From positions 1 to 64,000 of the forward strand of contig JABYQS010000045.1 in the NCBI GenBank assembly GCA_022592435.1: DNA of 64,000 nucleotides. The letters are read 5' to 3'. Source of the stretch: Cerioporus squamosus. Lineage: Eukaryota; Basidiomycota; Agaricomycetes; Polyporales; Polyporaceae. Each line of letters starts with the position of its first letter. The stretch's first letter is position 1. The notes beneath the pieces are model-generated. The model did no database searches. It was not told the DNA's origin and saw only the letters and a list, made by a program, of their open reading frames with translations. The translations under genes were made by a program, and so were the position numbers. Below are positions 21,782-33,030 of this stretch, in pieces.

Positions 21782-24042
21782 ATGCCATCCATACGCCAAG
21801 GATCCGTGGCAGTCATTGGAGCCGGCATCGCGGGCCTGATCACCGCCCACACTCTGCTCCGGGATGGCTTCACGGACGTCCAGGTCTTGACACGCGACGC
21901 AGAGGCGGGTGGGACGTGGACTGCAGAACGCACGTACCCCGGCTTGCATCTGAATAAGTACGTGCGGGCCATGCTCAATTTCAAGAGGTTCAGGTAGCTT
22001 GGTGTCACCCTGCTGATCAATTGGCTTATGGACAGTGTGCATGGCGAGTATCGCGTATCGCCGCTGGATATGCCTCCACCCACGACGGAAGACGGCCGAC
22101 TTTCGGGCAAGGACATCCACAAGTACGTCCAGGCGTTCGCGACCAAGTTTCTGGAGGGCAAGATCCAATTTGGAATCGAGGTCTGCAACATTCGTCGCCA
22201 TCCTGCGGGGACAGGCTGGCGGGTGGATGTGCGAGACGTGCGAACCGGCAACCGGGAGACGCGAGAATACGCACGCATCGTGCTCTGCACTGGGGTACGT
22301 GGTCCTCACCCGTGTGGTGCAGCTCCTCAACTGAAGGGCCCGGGCCCCAGGGCTGCAGCACCGCCCATATCCCCTCCGGACTAGGCCCCGAAGCGGCTGC
22401 TTCAGCTGGCTTCGCAGGGATGGTCTTCCACAGCGCCGACTTCGGCGCCCGCATGGGCGACATCCTAGAAGCATCCCCCTCCGACACTGAGCACCCGGAG
22501 GCGGCGCCCATCGTTGTCGTGGGAGGAGGCAAGTCTGCGCAGGAGTGCGTTCGAGATTGCAGCCGTGTGCTCGTGGGGTGCGCGCTGACCGTGTACATGC
22601 AGTATATCCGCGTACCTGGCGAACGAGGGCCGGAAGGTGACCATGGTGTGTCCTGACTTCGACGCGTTCACCGCCGGTCCCAAACCACTGCCTGCGTTCA
22701 TACGGAAGAGCAGGTGAGCGATGTCATCTTGATATGCGGATATGAACGCTCATACTACTCGTCCGGATCCATAGGTTACTGGCCTTGTTCTCGCCACATA
22801 TCCACCTGAGAACCGGCCTAGAGTAAGTGACAGTCCCTCACAACAGTGAGTGTTGACTATCGAGCTGATCTCCCGTGCTGCCCAGGCGCTTCCTACACAC
22901 CACATGGTTGGGGAAGAAGATCGTAGACTTCATGTGGCACGGACTGGTCGATAGTTCAGTAAGTCCAGCGACCGTGGATCATATTGAGCTCAACACTGAC
23001 TGATATGTTGTTGTCGCTGCCAGTTCAAAGCTGCGGCCATTCCCACTGACTCACCGCTCCGCAACACCGTCTCGCCGTACTGGCATATTCGTATCAACGA
23101 CGAAGGCATCCCTCGGCCCAACGGCTTTCACGCCTTAGCCGTGGCCGGAAAGATTCGCCTGGTCTCCCCCGCACGTTTGGCTGGATTCGGGCAAGACGGA
23201 CATTCGGTCCTCCTTGACGACGGGCGGTTGCTCCCTGCCAGCGCCGTCGTGCTTGCCACTGGATACTCTTCGTCTTGGAGCGCGATGTTTAATGGTGAGG
23301 GTCTCCTATAACGTTGAGTGTATCACCACTCATCTAGCACTACAGACGAGACGATGGAGCACCTAGGTCTCGCGCCTCGCCTGGTCGAGTCAAGCGAACT
23401 TGAATCCTGTCAATGGGACTACACGACTCTCGCTGACGCTCCACCTCTGCATCCGAATGCCGCGCGATGGGCCTCAACGCTGTACCGTGGATTGGTACCA
23501 GCGAAGCTCATCGACAACAGAGACTTCGCCGTCAATGGAGCCGTGGTATGTGATATTATACCGACTTTTCAGCGTTTTCACAGGGTGGCTCGCTCACAGT
23601 CCCCATAGGTGTCTCCAAACTACGGCTACACGACCGAGATCGCGGCGCATTGGATCTCATCGTACTTCCTCGGGGACGACATGTGTATCCCACTTGGCCC
23701 GGACGACGCCCTCTATGAGACAGCACGGCATGCCGCATGGCTGAGGCAGAGATATCCCCAGATTCCGACGGCGCTGAATGGCAGTCATACCAGCGACCTT
23801 GCGTTCTGGTCGTGAGTCCGAGCGTGCTTGTCGTGTTGTTCCATAAATACTGAAAGACACGGCCCTCATTCGTTCGCAGATGGTCTCAGCACGCCGACGA
23901 CCTGCTGGAGGACATGGGCCTTCCTGTCATGCGGAGCGGAGGAAACGCCCTCACCTGGCCCTTCAGGGTGATTGACTTGGGGGAGATCCGCGCGCTCAAG
24001 GAGGAGCGCGACGCGAAACGCGCGGTGAGAAAAGATGTATAG
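21782..24042 (+). CDS. Flavin-containing monooxygenase-like protein, tandem copy 1 (565 aa)
   Basis: Ten exons: 21782-21957, 22036-22294, 22351-22544, 22603-22713, 22775-22822, 22886-22958, 23024-23294, 23346-23545, 23609-23811, 23880-24042; 565 aa, no break. FMO hallmarks: FAD-binding GAGIAG at residues 13-18, the FMO fingerprint FAGMVFHSADF near 166, the NADPH-binding VVGGGKSA near 203, and the ATGY-type motif LATGYSSSW near 365. It should use FAD and NADPH to oxygenate a small soft nucleophile or ketone; the substrate cannot be read. It is soluble by sequence. All introns are 50-78 nt. The neighbour at 24350 is its tandem paralogue with matching intron positions and phases, so the pair arose by duplication after the introns were in place. 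Confidence 0.9.
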
Positions 24043-24299
24043 AAGGATCCTGACGTGATATCAGCACTGTTCGATGCATTTGCAGCGGGGCCGAGACTAC
24101 GAGCGACATAACTTGCTGTTGCGCGCGCCCACCGCCACCCACAAACCTCACGCTTCGAGCTTAGTCGCAGCGCTCGCTGTAGGTACACCGCACCCGACGC
24201 GAGTTGTTTCAATCCGTCCACGAATTGCCCTGCTCTCCAAGTGAGACATTCGGCACGCCGAGTACATCCCGACGCCTCCTTGGATCCACATGCTTCTGT

Positions 24300-24305
24300 T
24301 ATAAG
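24300..24305 (+). promoter_or_regulatory. TATA box of FMO copy 2
   Basis: TATAAG sits 45-50 bases upstream of the ATG at 24350 in the 307-bp spacer between the two FMO genes, which otherwise shows nothing notable. Confidence 0.5.
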
Positions 24306-24349
24306 AATGTGACATGAGACTGTGGTCGTCGCCGCCTCATTAGCCTAGG

Positions 24350-26579
24350 ATGTCGACAGAGCACGATTTGCGCCTGGAGCCCGTCGCGGTGGTCGGTGCA
24401 GGCATTGCGGGACTGATCACCGCTTACACCCTACTGCAAGATGGGTTCTCAGACGTCCAGGTCTTGACACGGGATAGCGCGCCCGGAGGGACATGGATCA
24501 AAGAACGACTCTACCCGGGGCTCTACCTCAACAAGTGAGTTCGTCCACCACAGTACACATGAGCCGGCGGCTGACGTTGAACCTTCATTCTGCAGCGTCC
24601 ATGGCGAGTATCGTGTCTCACCTCTGGAGATGCCGCCACCCGCACCCGGGCAAGCTCGATTGTCCGGCGACGACATCCATGCCTACCTCGACACGTTTGC
24701 ATCGCAGTTCCTCACCGGCAAGATACAGTACAAAATCGAAGTACGCAGCATCCGCCGCCCGCCATCCGGTAAGGGTTGGCACGTCGAGGTACTCAACCTC
24801 AGTAGCGGCCAGCGCGAGATCCGAGAATATGCCCGTGTTGTCCTCTGCACAGGTGTAAGCATACTCATGCACATGCATATCAGTACTGCGAGGAAGCTCA
24901 TGCTATGAATCTCAGGGTTGTAATGCACCCAAAACCCCAGATAAACTCGCTCCAAAAGCGGCTGCAGCTGTCGGGTTCAAGGGGCTCGCCTTCCACAGTG
25001 CAGAGTTCCCTTCCAGAATAGATGACCTACTGGCAGCAGCACCTCCGACCGTCTCCGAGAAGCCGGGCGTCGTTGTTGTTGGCGGCGGCAAATCCGCCCA
25101 GGAGTACGTCATCTTTACTTTCCGACCTGAGCATCGCGAGATACTGAATCCTCCGTTAAGCATCGCTGCTTTCCTGGCCAACGAAGGCCGCAAAGTGACC
25201 GTGGTCACGCCAGATTTTGACTCCTTTGTTGCTGGGAAAAGGGAGCTGCCCGCCTTCATCCGAAAGAGCAGGTGCGTGCGAGCTTTTGCGATTGTGCCGC
25301 GGTGGGTCTGACTGGCATTTAAGAGTCCTCAGCTTGTTCTCCCCTCATATACATCTGCGTACTTCATTGGAGTAAGCACTGTTGCTTCTCGCTACCGATA
25401 TCACACCGTTGACATGGCTTTCTCATCTAGACGGTTCATGCATACCACATGGCTCGGGAAAAAGGTTGTCGACTTTCTGTGGAACGATATTATCGAGTCT
25501 TCCGTGAGTGCGCGGTTCTATCGCTTAGCATGTACAAGGAACCTCAACGTCACGCCCTAACAGTTCAAAGCTGGGGGCATCCCGAAAGACTCCCCGCTGC
25601 GCCACCCCACCTCGCTCTACTGGAGCCTTCGAGTCACAGACGAAGCCGTGCCCCGCCCAAACAGGTTCCACGCGCTCGTCCTCAGCGGTAAGATCGCCGT
25701 CATCTGTCCTGCGCGCGTCGCGAAGTACGGCGAGGACGGCCGTTCGGTCGTTCTGGAGGATGGTACGTCCGTCCAGGCTTGTGCGGTTGTGGTTGCTACA
25801 GGTTACGGCTCTTCCTGGTCTGCAATGTTCGACGGTGAGCACATCCTCAGTTCTCTCCGCCTTCACATGGTTACCTGTGTCTGACGATAAGATGGCGGGT
25901 ACAGAGGAAACGATGGAGGAGCTCGGCCTGGCTCCCCGTCCTGCGGCATCCACGACTCACCATTGGGATTACACAACATTGGCAGACGCTCCGCCCCTCC
26001 ACCCCGACGCGGCCCGCTGGGAGTCGGCCATATATCGCGGGATCGTCCCAGCTAAGCATATACACCGCCGCGATATCGCCGTGAACGGTGCAGTGGTGAG
26101 TCTTCAGATGCCATACCAGCGCGTGGGACCGTCACAAAGTGACTCAAAACCATGCAGATGTCGTCAAACTTTGGATACACGCTCGAAGTCACCTCGCACT
26201 GGATATCCTCGTACTTCCTCGGAGACGACATGCGCCTCCCGGCCAGCCCCGAGGACGCACTGGCGGCGACTGAGCGGGACGCTGCCTGGCTGAGGCAGAG
26301 ATATCCCTGTGTCCCGACCGCACTCAGCGCAAGTCATACGAGCTACGTCGGGTTCTGGACGTGCGTCAGATACCTTTCTCCAGAACGGTCTAGCACTGAC
26401 CGAGATCTTCAACCAGGTGGTCCCAGCATGTCGACGACCTGCTGGAGGACATTGGTCTTCCCGTGATGCGTAGCGGAGGGAACGCGCTCACCTGGCCCTT
26501 CAAGGTCGTGGACTTGAGCGAGATCGAGCACCTGAAGGAGGAGCGCGACGCGAAGCGGGCGCGCACACACTCTTCTTAG
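24350..26579 (+). CDS. Flavin-containing monooxygenase-like protein, tandem copy 2 (560 aa)
   Basis: Ten exons: 24350-24534, 24596-24854, 24916-25103, 25161-25271, 25333-25371, 25431-25503, 25564-25834, 25905-26095, 26158-26360, 26417-26579; 560 aa, unbroken. It shows the same motif set as copy 1: GAGIAG at residues 16-21, FKGLAFHSAEF, VVGGGKSA and an ATGYGSSW-type motif. Five exons (2, 4, 6, 7 and 9) have the same length as in copy 1. The main differences are three extra residues before the FAD motif and a three-codon-shorter exon 5, where the acceptor lies further in. It likely performs a related oxidation; two divergent tandem copies suggest different substrates or regulation. Its 3' end faces the phytase-like gene, 85 bases from stop to stop. 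Confidence 0.9.
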
Positions 26580-26664
26580 ATCGCACGCTCCCTCTACCGC
26601 GAAACGACTAGACACATTACGCCTAGGCATATGATAGTAGTAATCCACACCCGCCAGTACAAGC

Positions 26665-28386
26665 TCACTCGAAGCACTTCTCCCAATCACCGTTCCCGTT
26701 GTTGCGGGCATAGGACTGGCTGCTGACGAACGCATCGACCGTGCAGATACCATCGCCCGCCCCGCAGAACTCCAGCGGCATAAGCGCGTCGTTCACAAGC
26801 ACCCGCACGTTCGCCTGCTGGTCGCAGCTCAGCCGCTCCACGACCATCCGCCCCGAAAACGGCAGCATCTTCTCATTGTGCCACGTCCTATGCGGGTCAG
26901 GGCGCGTCGCATCGAGCGGCGCGCTCTGCCTGAACAGGCCCATCGCGGAGAAGATCGCGGCCATCTGGTTGTCATGCGAGAAGTCCGCGTAGAACGTTCT
27001 GTTCAGCGGGAACGTCGCCGGGTCCGAGTCCAGCGTCGAGTTCGTCTGCGTCTGGTCGTGCACCGCCGTCCCCGTCAGGCGCGCGAGCAGCTCGTTGATG
27101 TACCCGACGCCCTGCACGGGCCCCAGCGGCTGTCCGTACCCGGTGCCGTAGTACTTGTCCAGGTCGCCGCTGTACATGATCGCGGGTCCTGCGTCGAGCT
27201 CCTCGTACACAGCGCAGAAGTCGCCCGGGCGCTCGTGCGCGACGGTGTCGAATGCACAGAGGGTGAGGAGGTTGTACGTGTCGGTGTCAGTCAGGTTCGC
27301 ACCCACGGCACCCGCGTTCAGGCGGGCTGTCATGGGCGGGGCAAAGATTGCGAGCCAGGTGTTGGTCTCGGCATCCGAGCTGCCCGCGGCAGGACACATG
27401 TTGTCGTCTAGCGTGTCGTTACCCTGAAACGAATGAGCGGGATAAAATTATGATGGGAAGCTTGACATACTGCTTCGGAGAGGATCACCGACACTCCAGG
27501 GTTGTAGCGGTGTGCGCTTGCAGCCGCGAAGCCTGCAGTTCGTGGGTCAGAACAGCTTCAACGGCCAGCCCATGACAACGTACCAGCTGTCCAATTACTT
27601 GCGCTGTCAACCACGCGGGGACCGCTGGAAGTCCGGACGAACGGTTCCTGATCATGCAAAATGTGGGAGTAACGCTCAAACGCGACCCGCCCAGCCTCGT
27701 AGGATCTTCTCCCTTGTCAGCTATTGTAAAAGCAGAGGATGTAACGCTTACTGGGCCGCCCCGAACGGCACCAAATTGTCTTGACCAAGCTCATACGTGT
27801 AGTTCTTGACGAAATCCAAGAGGGGATCGGTAATCTCGGTGGCGGACTGAAGCTTGGAAAGAGCGGTTTCAATCCGGGCCGCAGCACCGGAGGTCGGGAA
27901 ACGAGCACCATGACGTTGTATCTGGTCACAGTCAACCTCACATCAAGGCAGGAGCTCCCGGCCATGTACTTACGAGATTGACCTGAACAGTGTGCATCAA
28001 TATCTCTATACCAAAACCTCCGAGCTCTGCAATTATGAAGCACACACCTGATCGACGAGGCAGCCGTCGGGCGGCGCATGGTACGTCCCGGCGGCAAAGT
28101 ACGGCGAGTACATCGACCAGCTTCGCTGCACCTCGTCCGGAACCCCGAGAGGGGGCACCGCATCTACTGAGGCGTCGTCGCGGAGAGAAAAGCGTTCTCT
28201 AGATGGAAAGAAAACGGCATATGCATAGCAGACATAGGCCAGGGTGACCAACACGAGGAGCGCCATTCTAGCTGGACGCGGCTTGAAGATCTCGGCGCCT
28301 TTGAGACTGAAACGACGCGGACAACGGTCCACCAACAGGGGTAGCTGGTCAGGATAACAGCGGTGGTCTCTGGAGTAGTCCTTCAT
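26665..28386 (-). CDS. Membrane-anchored phytase-like histidine acid phosphatase, 486 aa
   Basis: Exons (complement): 28048-28386, 27974-27982, 27752-27921, 27584-27705, 27471-27532, 26665-27423. The active-site motif RHGARFP lies at residues 119-125 and the proton donor His-Asp at 384-385 (SHDN), as in fungal phytases and 3-phytase/acid phosphatases. Substrates would be phosphomonoesters such as phytate. Instead of a cleavable signal, residues 41-60 form one hydrophobic segment (MALLVLVTLAYVCYAYAVFF) after a basic N-terminus, so a type II membrane anchor with an outward catalytic domain is likely. Exon 2 is only 9 nt (Val-Asn-Leu). The start is uncertain: an alternative 5'UTR intron (28307-28427) would move it to the Met at 28266, directly at the membrane segment. 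Confidence 0.87.
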
Positions 28387-28577
28387 GAGGGAGCGAAGGC
28401 AAGAAGAGAAGACCTGAGGGCACTCACCAGAATAGTTAAGATTGCACGCAGTCGGTCTTCAATGACGCCGAGATTGGCAGTGCGCGCGCGGTCGCACAAG
28501 CACGTTCGTCAGGCTTCAGAGGGCGTGGAGGGCGTAGATGATGATTCGGAGAACGCGAAAGTCTCGCGAACTCGAGC

Positions 28578-28585
28578 CTATATAG
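28578..28585 (-). promoter_or_regulatory. Probable TATA box of the phosphatase gene
   Basis: On the minus strand the sequence reads TATATAG about 190 bases upstream of the first possible start codon. It fits either start choice if a 5'UTR intron (donor GTGAGT at 28427) is used. Confidence 0.5.
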
Positions 28586-29486
28586 CACATTGTCGATTCC
28601 CGAGCTCGCGACGCATCCATCACCTTACACCGCGCCGTCGGGACCCGCGCGCGACCTCCGCACAACGGCCAGAGAGGATCCCATGATGCCTGCAACGGGT
28701 CTTGATGATGCCCAACGAATCAGATAAGTCCTTGGCAAAACTCAAGTAATATACAGACTCCTCAAGCCCAGCGAGTCTCGAAGAGATACCGTGCCATGCC
28801 AACCGGAAGTCCGACACCCGGCCGCAACAACTCTAGAGTCTAGAGGGCCGGGACTCTGAACGCCGTAGAGGGGACAGCTGAGAGGACTCACTGTCAGGAA
28901 GCTCCCCCTCGTACGGTATCTTCAAGCGCGAGACATGACGAGCGAATAGCTTGGAGGGACGACGGACGGGATTTGTGCGTACCAATGCGACTCGGTGAGC
29001 CTCCCAGTCAGAAACACTTCCGTCGCTCCCTCCAACTATAAGACCACCGCGCTCGCCCGCCCTGCCCTCTACAGTCCGAGATCACGATACTTTGCAAAGT
29101 CGTTCGAGGAAGATCGTTCGAATTGCAGGACATACCCACGGGAGGCCATGTGAGACGTGTTCTGGTGATTGGCAGTGGGAAACAAGTTCCTGAGACGAGA
29201 TCTGCACGACTGGTGTACTTGTACGAAACAAGGCCGTGCGCAATCGACAGAGGTAGAGTGTACTTGGTCTCAAGCGTTCAGGCTCGCCGCTCAGACTAGG
29301 AGACAATGTCGTGGAAAGACGGAGACTGACGGAGATCGTCGCGGATCAAAGTTGCGAGCGCCGGCACAACTTACGTCCCGCACGTGCCGGGCGGCAGTGC
29401 ACGCAGTACTTATCCCGTACGCGTAACGCAGTCTGAGCAGTTACTCTCCCTCCCTATCGTCCTCCATCTACCTCTCTTTAACTGCG
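28586..29486. other. Divergent promoter region
   Basis: This lies between the phosphatase gene (minus) and the gene at 29487 (plus). A TATAAG at 29037-29042 on the plus strand could start a transcript with a roughly 420-nt leader. No gene is supported. Confidence 0.45.
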
Positions 29487-30696
29487 ATGCCTGGTCCAGC
29501 TGTATACGCTGGCGCTGTCGTAGGGGTGCTCGCAGTTGTAGCTGTCGGGGTTGCCTTCCACGAGGTACATACCATACAACAGCATGCCTCACTAGTATGA
29601 GCTCATGCGATTGCGCCCCACAGTATGTGTACGAGCCCCATATCGCCCCGAGATTCGAGGCATGGGCAGAGAACTTTGTTGAAGGTCGAAGGCAGAGGCG
29701 GCAGCGACAAGGCCCTGTCCTAGCCCAGCCTGCGGAAGAGCACGGAGACGAGAACCGCCTCCGCAGGTCCGCGAGCCCCGACGATAACAGGGGCAGTGGC
29801 AGCGGCACGTCTATCGAGCTGGAGCAGCTCGCAGTGAGCGAGAGGAATGCATGGAGGCATAGTCCAGCTGAGCCTGGTCTCCGCCATCGTAGACCTGCTG
29901 GAGGATTGGATGAGGTGCGTAAACTTCGGTGATCCAGTTGCTGCGCTCCTCCTCATTATCTCCTATCTATCTGCCGTCGCAGTCGAACGTGTCTATCCCA
30001 CACCCGGTGATGGAACCAACACATGTCCTCTTTGATACATCGGAGCCGTCCTCTCCAGGAGGACACTCCATCCGGACGAGCGCGCCTACGTCCGCAGACA
30101 ACAGCCCTGCACACCCGACTATCGTCCTGCAACAGGCAGCACCTCACTCACCTTCGCCATCTTCTAGGATTGAGTCGCCCAGGTTGCCCACACCCATGTC
30201 TCTGTACTCAGCACCGTCGTCTCCATCCATGGCGCCCGCGACCACGCGGTCTCCGCTCTCGTCTCGACGGCCTACTCCGGATCTTAGCGCGTCTCAAGCC
30301 TCCCCCTCGGCATTCCACACCCCTCTCGGCGGCTCTTTGATCACCGACTATGGCCGTGTCATCAACGACCCTCTCTCACAGTCCATACCTACTTCCCGCA
30401 TCGAGTCTCCGTTCTCTGACATCCACTCTGTCGACGCACGCAGCAGCAGCCCCGAGCACGTCTCGACTGTCAGGTCTCCCTTTGGCTCTCCCCGGGTCCA
30501 GTCTCCTAGCATTGGGTCAGACCTCACGCTGGACTCGGACGACGAGTTTGACGTCCTGTCTCCTCGCTCCGGGATCTTCAGCCCGGCGAGTCGTGCGAGT
30601 CGTGTTGATGATGACCCGTTTGACGTCGGGTCCCAGCACGGGAGCGAGGCGTCCTGGGCCAGCGTTGACGGTCGGCACTCTCCCATAGACTTCTGA
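29487..30696 (+). CDS. Ser/Pro-rich protein with one N-terminal membrane segment, 360 aa
   Basis: Exons: 29487-29564, 29624-29914, 29983-30696, with all junctions in phase 0. The first exon is almost entirely a hydrophobic segment (AVVGVLAVVAVGVAF), a signal anchor or uncleaved signal. Exon 2 is charged and Arg-rich (RRQRRQRQ), with positively charged residues just behind the membrane segment. The third exon is a low-complexity tail with many Ser-Pro and Thr-Pro sites (SPSPSSRIESP, PTPDLSAS) and acidic patches, typical of heavily phosphorylated disordered proteins. Topology by the positive-inside rule would put the tail in the cytosol. I do not recognise the family. Confidence 0.7.
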
Positions 30697-30756
30697 GATC
30701 AGAGACTCGATCACCTCTCATTATCGTCGCTTTCGTTGTGTACTTTGTGACATAGT

Positions 30757-30914
30757 GGGCCCCGTTTGCCAATCGGGTTGGGAGTTGGTTGGGAGTCGGT
30801 TTGCCCGCCAAAACCGGGGGCGGTTTGGAGTATGGGCGGCTGGAACATCTTGGCGGGCAAACCAACCCTTTCCGTCTCCCAACCTACTCTTGACCCGGTT
30901 GCCGAACGGGGCCC
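30757..30914. mobile_element. 158-bp MITE-like element with inverted termini
   Basis: The left end (GGGCCCCGTTTGCCAATCGG) and the reverse complement of the right end (GGGCCCCGTTCGGCAACCGG) match over about 60 bases with some mismatches, including a shared GGTTTGCCCGCCAA block. The interior is short and non-coding, so this is a non-autonomous inverted-repeat element just behind the gene ending at 30696. No clear target-site duplication was found, so the superfamily is unknown. Confidence 0.6.
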
Positions 30915-31221
30915 AGGTTCTTCACCTCGGTCTGTACTATTTCCATCTCATCCCCGCTCTCTCTCTTGTTGTATATGTTGGCTTGCACATCGCTTGTACA
31001 GTTGCTGTAAATGTTAGTCTCATTTCGCGCACACGAATCCCGTAATGATATGTACGATCAGTGACCCCTACGCCTGATGCGCCAATAAATACAAGTGGCC
31101 GCCATGTGGATCTCGTACTTGTCTGATAGATAGGACAGGAAACCCGTACGATAGCCAGGCTTCGATTGATACTATTCGTGTCACTATCTGCTACTGTGGC
31201 TCGCTGTTACGGTAATGCCCA
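30915..31221. other. Spacer
   Basis: About 300 bases between the MITE-like element and the F-box relic; nothing recognisable is present. Confidence 0.4.
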
Positions 31222-32608
31222 TCATGTTGTCCTGCCTATGCCCCGGGACTCGCGGAGAAACACTACTTCGACTTGTCGGCTCGCGCGTACTGAGGGCAGA
31301 CACCCTCTCAAACATTCCGCAATCACCTCCTCGTCCTCCTGAGAGAGCGGCTCATGACCCGGGAGAAACGCATACTTGACGCACTCCAGCGACGGCAGCT
31401 TCGCCAACGTGCCATCCATCTCCTCCCAGACCTCCGCCAGTCCGGCCACCTGGGGAAAGATGTCCCGCGCAACGTTCCCGCCAGGATAAATTTTGAACAC
31501 GACTTCGCGCAGCGCTGGCAAGGAGGGGACGTCGCGGTCCAGCAGGAGGCGGTGTGCGCGGAAGACGCCGCCGAACCAGTTGACGAGTTGCTCATCGTAA
31601 TGGTAGAGGATGTCCGACTGGCAGTCCAGCCAGAGAGTGAGCGACTGCAGCTTGGAGCAGGTGCGCAGGCGCGCGGAAGGGAGCTCCTCTGCGTGTTTCG
31701 AGGCATTCAGGCAGTTGATGATAAGTACGGATGGTCTGCTGTACGACGAGAGATACACGCACCCAGAAAACCCCAAAACGAGTGCTCATAGTCGACAGCG
31801 AGTTCGAGACGGAGTATCTCAAGGCCGGCTTCTTCAAGAAATGCTGGGATTACAGTGCTGTTGCAGTCGCTGGACAGCTCAAGGACGACGTCCGTGAGCC
31901 CGGTCAAGGACCCGGAGTGACGGAGCTGGTCGATCAACGCTGTCGCTGCAGCGGCACTAAGACTGCAATTCAGCCTAGGCCTTACAATCGGTCCGTGTTG
32001 GAGGAGTGAATGCAGTTCAACGGGTAGGCGAGCATGCCACAACCCGTCGACGGTCAGGTCCCCGATGCTTGAGAAGAGTTGCATAATCTCGTCCAAATGG
32101 CGTGCATCTTTGTGCGGGGTTGATTCGCAACACTAAACCACCAAGGTCTTCAGGGATCGGGTGAGTGACGTTGAGTGCGATGTCGACTCCTGAGTTGGGA
32201 AGGCTGTAGAGGAGGCAACCAGGCGCAGCCAACCAAGAAACAGGCCTTCTAAGTTGGGGAGAACGGCCAGATACGCGTGCAGAAGAGTCATGGGAAACTC
32301 AGCTTGAGCAGACCAAGAGGATCCGCGTAGCGCGAGCTCGCGTATGCTGCTCGCCAGGTACGTCCGCGGTCCACTTCTCCGTCAGGGTGGCCTTGTAGGA
32401 ATACGAGGAATCCAGAGAAACGATCTTCGTCGATGGGCGACTGGATGGTGATCGTGCGGAAGAGGTTCGTCTGGCTGATGTGAAGCCATGCACTGCAGAC
32501 AAGGGAGTACGACCCTAGAGAGTGCTTGTCTTCGACAAGATGATCTATAACTAGGCAAACGATGTCCATGGGTAGATGGCCCCCCGGTGCAGTTTCTGAA
32601 CCGTCCAT
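31222..32608 (-). pseudogene. F-box/LRR-type protein, apparently broken
   Basis: The N-terminus has an F-box (LPMDIVCLVIDHLVEDK, then a YSLVCSAW-like core), the Skp1-binding part of an SCF ubiquitin ligase subunit. Leucine-rich stretches follow, ending in a long acidic region with the stop at 31222. The intron between EHSFWGFL and EELPSARL (donor GTGCGT, about 74 nt) is intact. Upstream of it, two problems appear. The frame shifts by one base near 32353-32385, between the F-box exon and the ...IRELALRG block. A TAG stop (complement 32133-32135) then interrupts the otherwise continuous LRR frame before CCESTPHKDARHLDEIM. A 93-nt intron could remove the stop, but not the frameshift. It is probably a pseudogene of a large, fast-evolving basidiomycete family. 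Confidence 0.7.
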
Positions 32609-33030
32609 GTCGATATAGGGGCAGATTTGTGAAATGGATTTTCGAGGTCTCCATAGTTACACTAGCAGTTGTCACGATTGGGCTAGTGAAGTACTCCGCC
32701 ACCAAGTTGGCCTCTTAACTCGGGTGATGCCGCTGCAACAGCCTAACTACGGTCGACGTCAGTATGGAAATTATCTGGGCACCTTGCTCAATCGCAACAA
32801 TAAGACCCACCAGGTGAAGTTGCCGTCCGCCTAGAGCCGCCTAGACAGAAGGGACGGCAAAGTTAACGTTGCAGACAAGTTCATTAAGCGCCTACCCCGG
32901 GTCTCCGTCATGCGCATCAAGGGTTTTGCCGAACCCGGTTGCAGCCACCCCGACGCAACCTGACGCAACCTACTACTTGCCAACACAATCCACGAAGTCA
33001 TTGCTTGAGCGTACTCCGGAACACTCAACA
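32609..33030. other. Divergent promoter spacer
   Basis: This lies between the F-box relic and the Nudix gene. It contains a repeated CCTAGA(G)CCGCCTAGA word near 32832; no gene is supported. Confidence 0.4.

Noticed and set aside
21782..28386. A secondary-metabolite cluster around the FMO pair
   Set aside because: Only two tandem FMOs and a phosphatase are adjacent; there is no backbone synthase (PKS, NRPS, terpene cyclase), P450 or pathway regulator nearby.
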